Assembly (NCBI GenBank): GCA_030066885.1
Contig: JASJAT010000038.1
Coordinates: 1-36,596, forward strand
Source of the DNA: Arenicellales bacterium
Lineage (GTDB): Bacteria; Pseudomonadota; Gammaproteobacteria; Arenicellales; JAANXG01
Direction of reading: 5' to 3'
Length of the DNA: 36,596 nt
The notes under the pieces are model-generated. The model did no database searches, was not told the DNA's origin, and saw only the letters and a list, made by a program, of their open reading frames with translations. The translations under genes were made by a program, and so were the position numbers. This document shows positions 17,662 to 26,656 of this stretch, one piece after another; the first letter of the stretch is position 1; each line of letters begins with the position of its first letter.

Positions 17662-18876
17662 CTATGTTCCTTTTTTAACAATATTATGCTCAGGCCCGAA
17701 GGGGAAGCCGGTGATGTTCTTGTTGCCGTCTTCTGTCACTACCAAGATATCGTGTTCCCTATATCCGCCGGCTCCCGGTTGATGTTGCGGAATCATAATC
17801 ATCGGTTCCATAGATATCACCATATTAGATTGCAATACGGTATCTATGTCCTCGCGCAATTCGAGTCCCGCCTCGCGTCCGTAGTAGTGAGAAAGTACCC
17901 CAAAAGAATGCCCGTAACCAAAGGTCCGGTATCGCAGAAGATCGTATTCTTCATATATTTCATTGAGGGCACGTGCAATATCACAACAACGCATACCTGG
18001 TTTGATCAGATTTATTCCCTCTGCATGGACTTTGCAGTTGATTTCCCACAATTGCAGATGCCGATTGGTACACTCTTCTGCAAAAAGAGTTCTTTCCAAC
18101 GCAACATAGTAGCCAGCCACCATGGGAAAACAATTCAGACTGAGAATATCTCCGTGTTCTATTCGTCTTGACGTCACCGGGTTGTGGGCACCGTCGGTAT
18201 TCAATCCGGACTGAAACCAGGTCCAAGTATCCATTAGTTCTGCATGCGGAAACCTACGGGCTATTTCTCTCACCATGGCCTGGGTCGAATGTAATGCGAC
18301 TTCGTGTTCGGCCACGCCTACTGCCATGGCTTCTACACATGCGGCACCCCCAATATCTGCGATCTTGGCCATTTCGGTGATGTGAGCAATCTCTTCGGTG
18401 GACTTGACCATGCGCATGCGCATGGTGGGAATCGCAATGTCTACAAATGTACTGTCCGGTAGAGCAGTTTCGAGTTTCCCTTTGTTTTGCAGATTGATGT
18501 GATCGTATTCTATGCCCACCGTCGAGCCATTTTTAATCAGCTTTTTTACGGCCGAGAAAAAGTTGTCCCGCTGCCAGTCCGTATACGTTATGTTATCTCC
18601 AACACTGCGTCGCCATGGTTGACCGCCGTCGATATTGGCGGAGATAGTGCTATGGTCCTGTTCTGTAACTACCAGCCCATATGAACGTCCGAAGGCGCAG
18701 TACAAAAAGTCACTGTAGTAATTGATGTTGTGGTAAGAAGTAAATAAAACGGTGTCGATTCCATTCTCGATCATATAGCTGCGCAGCCTTTTTATACGAT
18801 TGTCCATCTCTTGCTTGCTGAACGTGCCTGGAACCTTTGCTCCATTGTGCAGCGTAATCAAGCTTGGCATCGACAT
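17662..18876 (-). CDS. Creatinase (creatine amidinohydrolase), M24-fold
   Basis: Close recalled match to pseudomonad creatinase along its length: FTSYHNINYYSDFLYCAFGR, ISANIDGGQPWRRSVG, ELMDTWTWFQSGLNTDGAHNPVTSRR, RTFGYGHSFGVLSHYYGREAGLELREDIDTVL. Start placed at ATG 18876 (or 18870). Confidence 0.92.
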   Translation of the reverse strand: MSMPSLITLHNGAKVPGTFSKQEMDNRIKRLRSYMIENGIDTVLFTSYHNINYYSDFLYCAFGRSYGLVVTEQDHSTISANIDGGQPWRRSVGDNITYTDWQRDNFFSAVKKLIKNGSTVGIEYDHINLQNKGKLETALPDSTFVDIAIPTMRMRMVKSTEEIAHITEMAKIADIGGAACVEAMAVGVAEHEVALHSTQAMVREIARRFPHAELMDTWTWFQSGLNTDGAHNPVTSRRIEHGDILSLNCFPMVAGYYVALERTLFAEECTNRHLQLWEINCKVHAEGINLIKPGMRCCDIARALNEIYEEYDLLRYRTFGYGHSFGVLSHYYGREAGLELREDIDTVLQSNMVISMEPMIMIPQHQPGAGGYREHDILVVTEDGNKNITGFPFGPEHNIVKKGT

Positions 18877-19168
18877 GATAATCAAGACTCCTGAGTTGAC
18901 ATCCAGCAAGCCCGCATGTTGCACCAAATAGCGCAGGTCATTGCGAGGACCTCGGGGGGTTGGTTGGACGCCGGGCTGGAGCTCAAAGCATAGCCGTAGC
19001 TATGGCTTGAGTGAAGCCCAAGTCCAAACGGGCCTGGACCAGCCAGAGCCGGGGTAGGCCGACCACAAACACAACCCATACTCATCGAGGGATCAAACAT
19101 TGAGTTAATTTTGGTCGATATTTAGGAACTTAAATGCAACATACGGCCGCCTTGGTGCAATATACGGG

Positions 19169-20464
19169 CTAGTTCCTATACCCCGTGTGTGCACCACCTG
19201 CCTCTAACGTATGGTCATATCTTTGGTCGACTTCGGCGCGTGGATCCAGTTCGGTGCTGACCGGTGTTGCCGTTATTTCAGGCATAGGCACATAGGGTTC
19301 TTTTTCGACCACCGGTGCCCAATGGCGAATTCTCATACGGTACATCACGAACAGGGTATAAAGAACACTGATACAAAGCGACAATACGAATAACCCACTA
19401 GGACCTGCATAACGCATGAAAAACGCCGCCAGTACCGGACCTACCGCTGCACCCAACCCAAAAGCCAACACCAAACTGCTGCTGGCTGCCACGACCTGGC
19501 CCGGTTCCAGGTAGTCGTTAGCGTAGGCAACACATAGCGGGTAAAGGGTCGCGGTCAATCCGCCATACATTGCGATCCAAACGTACAATGGTACCGCTGA
19601 TATATGTGAGCTCAATATCAGCCCCGTCGCTACCAGTGCGGCGCTAATCGTTATGGCTACGATCACACCACGACGGTCAAACCGGTCAGATAGGTGCCCC
19701 ACCGGAACCTGGGTAAACAGCCCGGCGACTACGGCGATTCCCATAAAAAAGGAAATACTCTGTGTATCCAGTCCCTGTGCTTTGGCGTAGATAGGACCTA
19801 ATCCAAACATCGAACCCACGATAACACCGCCGGCCACACAACCCACTGTAGCAACGGGAGAGACCGCGAACAATGCACGCAAACTCATATAGCTCGACTC
19901 CACCTGCTCTGGATTAGACGCTTTTGTAACCGCTACTGGAACCAGAGCCAACGATAACATCGCCGCTGAAACCATGAACAGAGCGCCGCTCTCTATGTCC
20001 GCCAGGTTAATCAGAAATTGACCACCGCCCAATCCCAAGTAGGTGATCGTCATATAGATCGAAAGTATGGTACCCCGAGTCTCAGATGTCGCTTTAGCGT
20101 TGAGCCAGCTCTCTGCAACCATGTAAAGCCCGGCCAGGTTAAAGCCCAAAACGATACGCAGGGCAATCCAAGAAGATGGGTATACGAACAATCCAAACGC
20201 CAGGATGCAGGCAGCGCTTATCGCGGAGAATGCAGCAAATGCACGGATGTGACCGATACGGTTGACCAGAGCACCACACCTAAAGGTTCCGGCGATCAAT
20301 CCGATGTAGTAGGCAGAAGCTATCCAACCAATGACCTCGTTGCTAAAGCCCTCCACATTCGCGCGCAGCGCTAAGAAAGTTGAGAAGACACCGTTACCCA
20401 GCATTAGTAGAGCCACCGAGATCAGTAGTGAAACCAAAATACGTAATGTGGTGGTGATTCCCAT
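19169..20464 (-). CDS. MFS transporter
   Basis: 431 aa, about 12 hydrophobic segments, GHLSDRFDRRGV loop. Confidence 0.88.
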   Translation of the reverse strand: MGITTTLRILVSLLISVALLMLGNGVFSTFLALRANVEGFSNEVIGWIASAYYIGLIAGTFRCGALVNRIGHIRAFAAFSAISAACILAFGLFVYPSSWIALRIVLGFNLAGLYMVAESWLNAKATSETRGTILSIYMTITYLGLGGGQFLINLADIESGALFMVSAAMLSLALVPVAVTKASNPEQVESSYMSLRALFAVSPVATVGCVAGGVIVGSMFGLGPIYAKAQGLDTQSISFFMGIAVVAGLFTQVPVGHLSDRFDRRGVIVAITISAALVATGLILSSHISAVPLYVWIAMYGGLTATLYPLCVAYANDYLEPGQVVAASSSLVLAFGLGAAVGPVLAAFFMRYAGPSGLFVLSLCISVLYTLFVMYRMRIRHWAPVVEKEPYVPMPEITATPVSTELDPRAEVDQRYDHTLEAGGAHTGYRN

Positions 20465-20669
20465 TCAATACTTCACAAGTTTGGTTGTCTAATACGTCGC
20501 CTGCAACGAAAAAGGCCGCCCAGGTGGCGACCTTCACGCAGTATTTACCAAGAGCGTTTAGGCCGATGCCTTAAGGGAAATAGTTTCCGGACGAGTACGC
20601 TCATCAGGTATTCTGTGGTCATTTTGGGCGCCTTATACGCGGTTTAAAAAGGGCATGCAAGACTTTTTA

Positions 20670-20694
20670 ATCGCGGCGAGGGCGCCGCTTCTAT
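20670..20694. repeat. REP-like palindrome
   Basis: ATCGCGGCGAGGGCGCCGCTTCTAT. Confidence 0.8.
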
Positions 20695-20868
20695 ATAACA
20701 GGAGTGAGTAGCTTGTATCTAGTGGCTAGTAACTGGCAGCAAGTAAAAATGGCTAGCGGTTGCTGTACTCGATGCTAGCCGCTATCGACTAGCTACTTCT
20801 ATGACAAGTCTCATAGTCAAAGTCCTGTGATAAATTAGCCCATGGAACCACCCCGGGATTGATTCACA

Positions 20869-22020
20869 ATGGCCTTACATTTTTCAAAGCAAGAACTACA
20901 ACAACGCCGCGACCAAACTTGTACCCAGCTTGAACAAAAGGGTTACCACGCACTATTGATTTTTCGTCAAGAAAGCAGTTTTTACCTTACCGGCTACGAT
21001 ACATTCGGTTACTGTTTCTTCCAGTGTCTATACCTTGGTGTGGATGGCAGGGTGACATTGCTGACCCGTGCGCCCGATTTACGGCAGGCTCAACACACCT
21101 CTGATATCGAAGATATCCGGATCTGGACGGACCAGGCCGATGCTAATCCCGCTGTCCAACTCAAGACAATTTTGGAAGAACATGGATGTCGCGGCAAAAA
21201 AATCGGAATCGAGTTCGATGCTTATGGATTGACTGCTTTCAACTGGCTGCAGCTCGAACGTTCATTACATGGATTTTGCAGCTATGAAGACGGGTCGAGA
21301 ATTGTCAGCGAATTGCGGGTAATTAAATCTCCAGCCGAGATTGAATTCGTCAGAAAAGCAGCCGAACTGGCAGATAATGCATTGGATGCGGCTTGCGAGG
21401 TCATCGCCCCCGGGGCCTGGGAAGGAGACGTACTGGCTGCCATGCACAATGTTATATTCAGGGGTGGGGGAGACTATCCCGGTAACGAATTTATCATCGG
21501 TGCTGGTGAAGATGCCTTATTGTGTCGTTATTTTACAGGCCGCAAACACTTGAAGGATAACGATCAAATCACTATAGAGTGGGCGGGTGCTTATCGACAC
21601 TACCACGTTGCGATGATGCGTACCGCTATAGTGGGTCATGCCTCGGAAGAACACCGCCACATGCATAAAGTTGCGGTCGAGGCGTTGTGTGCATGCGAGG
21701 AGGCGCTCAAACCGGGTCAACCACTCGGCGAAGTATTTGATGCACATGCCAGGGTGGCTGACGCAAATGGACTCAGAGACCACCGTTTAAATGCCTGTGG
21801 TTACAGCCTGGGCACCACCTACACTCCGACCTGGATGGACTGGCCGATGCTGTACACCGGTAACCCCGTAATTGCCCAACCGAACATGGTGATTTTTCTG
21901 CACATGATCTTTGTCAACAGCGACAGCGGTAATGCGATGACCTTGGGTCATACCGTCATGGTCAACAAGACCGGGTGCGAACGCTTAAGCCGTTCCGGTC
22001 TAGAAATGGTTGCAGTTTAA
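20869..22020 (+). CDS. M24 family Xaa-Pro peptidase-like hydrolase
   Basis: 383 aa; ELRVIKSPAEIEFVRKAAELAD, pita-bread C-terminal domain; substrate unknown. Confidence 0.85.
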   Translation: MALHFSKQELQQRRDQTCTQLEQKGYHALLIFRQESSFYLTGYDTFGYCFFQCLYLGVDGRVTLLTRAPDLRQAQHTSDIEDIRIWTDQADANPAVQLKTILEEHGCRGKKIGIEFDAYGLTAFNWLQLERSLHGFCSYEDGSRIVSELRVIKSPAEIEFVRKAAELADNALDAACEVIAPGAWEGDVLAAMHNVIFRGGGDYPGNEFIIGAGEDALLCRYFTGRKHLKDNDQITIEWAGAYRHYHVAMMRTAIVGHASEEHRHMHKVAVEALCACEEALKPGQPLGEVFDAHARVADANGLRDHRLNACGYSLGTTYTPTWMDWPMLYTGNPVIAQPNMVIFLHMIFVNSDSGNAMTLGHTVMVNKTGCERLSRSGLEMVAV

Positions 22021-22234
22021 CCTGTAGGAGGCCCGCCCTCGGGCTGATCAAATCGCGGCGTGGGTGACGCCTGCCTATTTAATTTTAGTCATGCCCGCAT
22101 GCTGTTAGCGGGAATCCAGCTATATTACGGCGAGGGCACCGTTTCGAATGGATTCCGGCTCTGCGCCCCCTGCGCTAGGCTTCGGCCGGAATGACGGCGA
22201 TCGGATCGCGGCGGGGAGGCGTCGCTCCCACAAA

Positions 22235-22261
22235 TTTAAAACGTATACTATCCCCGGTTTA
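22235..22261 (-). repeat. Single end of same repeat family at 3' end of ABC ATPase gene
   Basis: TTTAAAACGTATACTATCCCCGGTTTA; contains the TAA stop at 22259-22261. Confidence 0.85.
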
Positions 22262-24388
22262 ATGTGTTGATGCAGGTACTTCCGGCTTACCGAGACGCTC
22301 TTCGGGTGCTGGAACATGAATTACCGGTTCGACTTTCTGCAACTCTTCGATCGGTATGTGACACTTGATTCTATGTGTGTCGGTTACTTGGCGTTCCGGG
22401 GGCATCTCGTTGTCACAAATATCGCCGATCCTACGCGGGCAACGCGTGCAAAACGGACACCCCTTGGGTGGATTCATCACACTTGGCAGATTACCCTCCA
22501 ATAGAATCTCGCGCTTGGTCACCTCCGGATCGGCAATGGGCACCGCTGACAATAAGGCCTCGGTATAGGGGTGGTAAGGTGGTTCAAAAATCTCCTCCGT
22601 GGTCCCTCGTTCCATGATATGGCCCAAATACATGACCACAATCCGATCAGAGAGATAGCGCACGACACTAAGATCATGGCTGATGAACAACAAGGTTGTC
22701 TTATTCTCTCGCTGGATATCCATCAACAACTCGGTGACGGCCGCAGCAACCGAAACATCCAAGGCGGACACGGGTTCGTCAGCGATCACCGTCGAGGGAT
22801 TACCGGCAAACGCACGGGCGATGCCTATGCGCTGCTTCTGCCCACCAGACAATTGCCGTGGACGTCGGTAATAAAAGTCACGCGGCAACTTCACCGTATC
22901 CAGCAGCTTCATGACCATGTTGAAAACCTCATCCTTGTCACTCGCCACACCAAACTTCTTGATTACCCTAGATATCTGACCACCAATGGTCTGACTCGGG
23001 TTAAGGGTATCAGAAGGATTCTGAAAAACCATCTGCAGCGAACTGATCTGCTTGTCGGTTCGATCTCTCACCAACGTCTCTGACACATCTTTGCCGTCGT
23101 GTTTGATTTCTCCATCGGTTCCCCCCTCCAGGCCCATCAACACCTTAGCGAAAGTGGACTTACCACAACCGGACTCACCGACGATCGCAACCGTCTCACC
23201 CTCTCTGGCATTGAAATTCAATTCCTCATTGGCTTTAACATACTTAACCCGATCGCCGGAGATCAGCGCTTTCATTGAGCTGTCAATCACCTCGTAATAT
23301 TTCTTCATTTGATTGACTTCAAGCACCGGGCCACCTAGTTCCATTGCTTCCTTGGCTTCACCACCGGGTGCCTCTTTGGTGTGATCGATCTCTTGCCACC
23401 GTAGGCAACGCACCATGTGATCTTCCGCGCTGCCTGTCACATGCTCGATATCGACTTTGTCACCATCGCACCGACCCGCCTGGAAATGGTCACAGCGCGG
23501 GCCAAAATAACAGCCCTGGGGACGTTCGTGCGGCAATGGCAGCTGACCTCGAATGGGTTTCAGCGGTGCCGCATTCTTGTCTGCGGTAGGTAACGGGATA
23601 CATCCGAATAAACCGTGCGTGTAAGGGTGACGCGGCCAGGTGAACAGAGAATCGATAGTCCCTTCTTCGACCACTTCGCCAGAATACATCACAAACACTC
23701 GATCACAGGTTTCCAGTATCAAGCCAAGGTTGTGAGAAATATAGATCTGGGATGTGCCATACTTTCGACTTATATCGGCAATCAGTTTGACGATACCGGC
23801 TTCGACTGTGACATCAAGCGCGGTGGTAGGTTCGTCGAGTAATAACAATGCCGGCTTCGACAACAACCCCATGGCAATGACCACCCTTTGCTGTTGTCCG
23901 CCGGAAAGTTGATGCGGATAAGAATTCATTATCCGGTCTGGATCCGGCAGTTTTACATTGGCCAACATTTCCCTGGCTCGTTCGTAGGCCTGCTCTCGAT
24001 TGATGTCTTCGTGGGTTAAAGGCACCTCCATCAATTGCTCTCTTAAAAGCAGGCTTGGATTCAAGGCAGCAAAGGGTTCCTGGTAAATCATCGATACCTC
24101 GGATCCGCGCAACTGCCGTAGTTCCTCGTCCGACATCTGAGTCATATCCCGGCCCTTGAACTTAATACTTCCGCTCTTAATGCCGCCGTTCGATCCCATA
24201 TGTTGCATAATGGCCATGGCCACGGTGGATTTACCACAACCTGACTCGCCAACGATCCCGATGGTTTCACCGGGTTTTACCGTGAGTGAAAAATCCACAA
24301 CGGCGGGAATCTCTCCGGCTCGGGTGTAGTAGGAGATACAAAGATCTTTGATATCTAGAACGGGTTGTTCCTGGTTATTCATGCTCAA
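22259..24388 (-). CDS. Dipeptide/oligopeptide-type ABC transporter, fused double ATPase (DppD-DppF)
   Basis: 709 aa; two Walker A (GESGCGKST), two signature motifs (LSGGQQQR, LSGGQKQR), two OppD/F C-terminal Cys motifs. Confidence 0.95.
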   Translation of the reverse strand: MSMNNQEQPVLDIKDLCISYYTRAGEIPAVVDFSLTVKPGETIGIVGESGCGKSTVAMAIMQHMGSNGGIKSGSIKFKGRDMTQMSDEELRQLRGSEVSMIYQEPFAALNPSLLLREQLMEVPLTHEDINREQAYERAREMLANVKLPDPDRIMNSYPHQLSGGQQQRVVIAMGLLSKPALLLLDEPTTALDVTVEAGIVKLIADISRKYGTSQIYISHNLGLILETCDRVFVMYSGEVVEEGTIDSLFTWPRHPYTHGLFGCIPLPTADKNAAPLKPIRGQLPLPHERPQGCYFGPRCDHFQAGRCDGDKVDIEHVTGSAEDHMVRCLRWQEIDHTKEAPGGEAKEAMELGGPVLEVNQMKKYYEVIDSSMKALISGDRVKYVKANEELNFNAREGETVAIVGESGCGKSTFAKVLMGLEGGTDGEIKHDGKDVSETLVRDRTDKQISSLQMVFQNPSDTLNPSQTIGGQISRVIKKFGVASDKDEVFNMVMKLLDTVKLPRDFYYRRPRQLSGGQKQRIGIARAFAGNPSTVIADEPVSALDVSVAAAVTELLMDIQRENKTTLLFISHDLSVVRYLSDRIVVMYLGHIMERGTTEEIFEPPYHPYTEALLSAVPIADPEVTKREILLEGNLPSVMNPPKGCPFCTRCPRRIGDICDNEMPPERQVTDTHRIKCHIPIEELQKVEPVIHVPAPEERLGKPEVPASTH

Positions 24389-25284
24389 TCTCGCAGCGAA
24401 ATTTCACGCAGGCCATCGGCCAGCAGGTTAAAGCCTAAGATAAGGGAAGACAACGCCAGAGCCGGAATAACCATCATGTGACCGGCAAAACTGCCCAGCG
24501 GCACCGCTTCCTTAATCATCAAACCCCAATCCGGATCGGGTGGCGGCAGGCCTAATCCTAAGAAGCCCAATGTCGCGATAGCGACAACGGTATACCCCAA
24601 GCGCAAGCAGGCATCGACAATGAGTGGACCCCGTGCGTTGGGTAGGAGCTCGACCAGCATAATACGTATGGCAGGTTCACCTCGGGTCTGTGCAGCAGCG
24701 ATATAGTCCCGGGTGCGCAGATCTAAAATCAATCCGCGAACAATACGCATAATGCCAGGTGCCGAAGCGAAGGTTACGGCGATAACAATGTTGATTCCGG
24801 AAGCGCCCAAATAGCTGACGATCAAGATGTAGAGGATCATCACCGGGAACGACAACAGGACATTACCGATGAAGGAAATGACTTCGTCCCACCAGCCGCC
24901 CAGGTAGCCGGCGGCAACCCCCATCAACATACCGAAAAAATAAGCTACCACGGTTGCCAATGAAGCCCACACTAATACGCGTTGGGAGCCCCAGATGACT
25001 CTGGACAAGATGTCGCGTCCTTTGTCGTCGGTACCCAACCAGAAGGTCGTGCCATCTGGTGCGACCGCACCTATTTTTTGAAAAGGCATGATCGCCGCCA
25101 ACGGATCTAGCAGAGGCAGAATCGGTGCAATGATAGCCATAGTCACCCAAAACAATACCAATGCAGCACCAAACATGCCGATCGGGGATTCACGTAGCAA
25201 CCCTAAACCCCTGAAAAATCGGCTCAGTGCTGAAGGCCTTTCAATTGTGTTCGCTGCAGTTGTGCTCATACCATCAATCCTCAA
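24385..25284 (-). CDS. ABC transporter permease, DppC-like
   Basis: 299 aa; LGTDDKGRDILSRVIWGSQ, EAA-loop region. Confidence 0.95.
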   Translation of the reverse strand: MRIDGMSTTAANTIERPSALSRFFRGLGLLRESPIGMFGAALVLFWVTMAIIAPILPLLDPLAAIMPFQKIGAVAPDGTTFWLGTDDKGRDILSRVIWGSQRVLVWASLATVVAYFFGMLMGVAAGYLGGWWDEVISFIGNVLLSFPVMILYILIVSYLGASGINIVIAVTFASAPGIMRIVRGLILDLRTRDYIAAAQTRGEPAIRIMLVELLPNARGPLIVDACLRLGYTVVAIATLGFLGLGLPPPDPDWGLMIKEAVPLGSFAGHMMVIPALALSSLILGFNLLADGLREISLRD

Positions 25285-26213
25285 CTAAACCGAATGCGTG
25301 GGTTCAAATAGGTGTAGCCGATATCAGAGATAAACTGCGACGCCACCGCCACAAAGACGGCCACTAGCGTACACGCTTCAATAACAAAGATATCGCCAAA
25401 CAAAGCCGCATCCAGAAGAAGTTTGCCGAATCCTTTGTAGGCAAAGAAGACCTCAACTACGATAACGCCGGACAACAACCAGTTCAGTTGCAGAACGATT
25501 ACAGTGAATGGTGCAATCAATGCGTTTCTGAGGGCGTGCCGCATGATGACACGTTGATAAGGCAGGCCTTTCAAGATTGCCGTTCTGATGTACTGAGAGT
25601 TCATCACCTCCGCCATGGAAGCACGCGTCATGCGCGTGATATAGCCGAAGTCGTATAGCAACAACACCAGCACCGGCAAGACCAATTCCTTAAATGAAAA
25701 ACCGGCGGTCATGGATGATGTTCCCGGCAACCAACCGAGACCAAAGACAAATACGGCTGTCAACAGCGTCGCTGAGGCAAACTCGGGGATCGACGTGGTT
25801 AACACCGAGAAAACCGTTATGGCCCGGTCTTGAAACGAGCCCTCCTTCATGCCCGCCAACACACCCATAAATAGTGATAGCGGGATCATTATTGCAAACA
25901 AACATAAGGCCAAGATGCCGGTATTGGCCAAGCGTGGCCACAATACCTGCGATACCGGTACCTTGAGTTGCAGCGACTGCCCGAAGTCCCCTCTCATGGC
26001 ATTGCCCGCCCAAATCACATAGCGCGTGAAAAACGGTTGGTTGTACCCGTTTTCCTCCAGCCAAATTTCCCTTTGCTCGGTTGAAGAATACGGCCCTAAT
26101 ACCTTTCCGGCTACCGCCAGCTTGTCCGTTTCAAAGATCGCGAACAGGATTAACGATACAACTAGCATGATGAGGACCATCGAGCCCAATCGACGCAAAA
26201 TGAGAATCAGCAT
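25281..26213 (-). CDS. ABC transporter permease, DppB-like
   Basis: 310 aa; ILRRLGSMVLIMLVVSLILF, RASMAEVMNSQYIRTAILKGLPYQRVIMRHALRNALI. Confidence 0.95.
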   Translation of the reverse strand: MLILILRRLGSMVLIMLVVSLILFAIFETDKLAVAGKVLGPYSSTEQREIWLEENGYNQPFFTRYVIWAGNAMRGDFGQSLQLKVPVSQVLWPRLANTGILALCLFAIMIPLSLFMGVLAGMKEGSFQDRAITVFSVLTTSIPEFASATLLTAVFVFGLGWLPGTSSMTAGFSFKELVLPVLVLLLYDFGYITRMTRASMAEVMNSQYIRTAILKGLPYQRVIMRHALRNALIAPFTVIVLQLNWLLSGVIVVEVFFAYKGFGKLLLDAALFGDIFVIEACTLVAVFVAVASQFISDIGYTYLNPRIRFS

Positions 26214-26494
26214 AAACTCTCCTCCGGTGGCAAAGCCTTGTGTATTTGGACTTATACTAGATTTTTATTTGTACATAAGTCCTTATCGTGTTCATTCTCC
26301 ACAACCCAGTGGCATGCGTCAATGAACGAATGTTCCCTTGACGACGTGTCATTAGTTAGTGGCCTACCTCTTAACTTACTGTAAACATTGAATATATAAA
26401 GACTGTCACAGACCTGTTAAAGCAACCGACGAAAGGTAGTGGGTGACACGCCCGTATGGCAACGAGGATGCCGCTCCCACAAGAATGAGCATTC

Positions 26495-26592
26495 ATTAAA
26501 AACTCTCGCCAAGACGCCAAGCGCGCAAAGGTTCTTGTAACAGAGCTTGCGAATATTCTTCTTGGCGGGCTTTGCGCCTTTGCGAGAGAACA
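26495..26592. repeat. CTCTCGCxAAGxCGC-type imperfect inverted repeat
   Basis: CTCTCGCCAAGACGCCAAGCGCGCAAAG ... CTTGGCGGGCTTTGCGCCTTTGCGAGAG. Confidence 0.75.
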
Positions 26593-26601
26593 ATGCCAAA
26601 C

Positions 26602-26628
26602 AAAAAAAGGCCCACAAAAGTGGACCTC
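26602..26628 (-). terminator. Rho-independent terminator downstream of SBP gene
   Basis: Minus strand AGGTCCAC-TTTT-GTGGGCCT followed by T run, just after the SBP stop codon. Confidence 0.8.
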
Positions 26629-26656
26629 TTAATGGAACTATTGTTTAGTGTTTCAG

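Noticed and set aside
18882-19100. 72-aa minus-strand ORF
   Set aside because: Overlaps the creatinase start and a GC-rich structured intergenic region; no RBS or family support.
26417-26617. 66-aa ORF with FSRKGAKPAKK / LCALGVLARVF
   Set aside because: This is the translation of the CTCTCGCAAAGGCGC-type inverted repeat, a well-known source of spurious ORFs.
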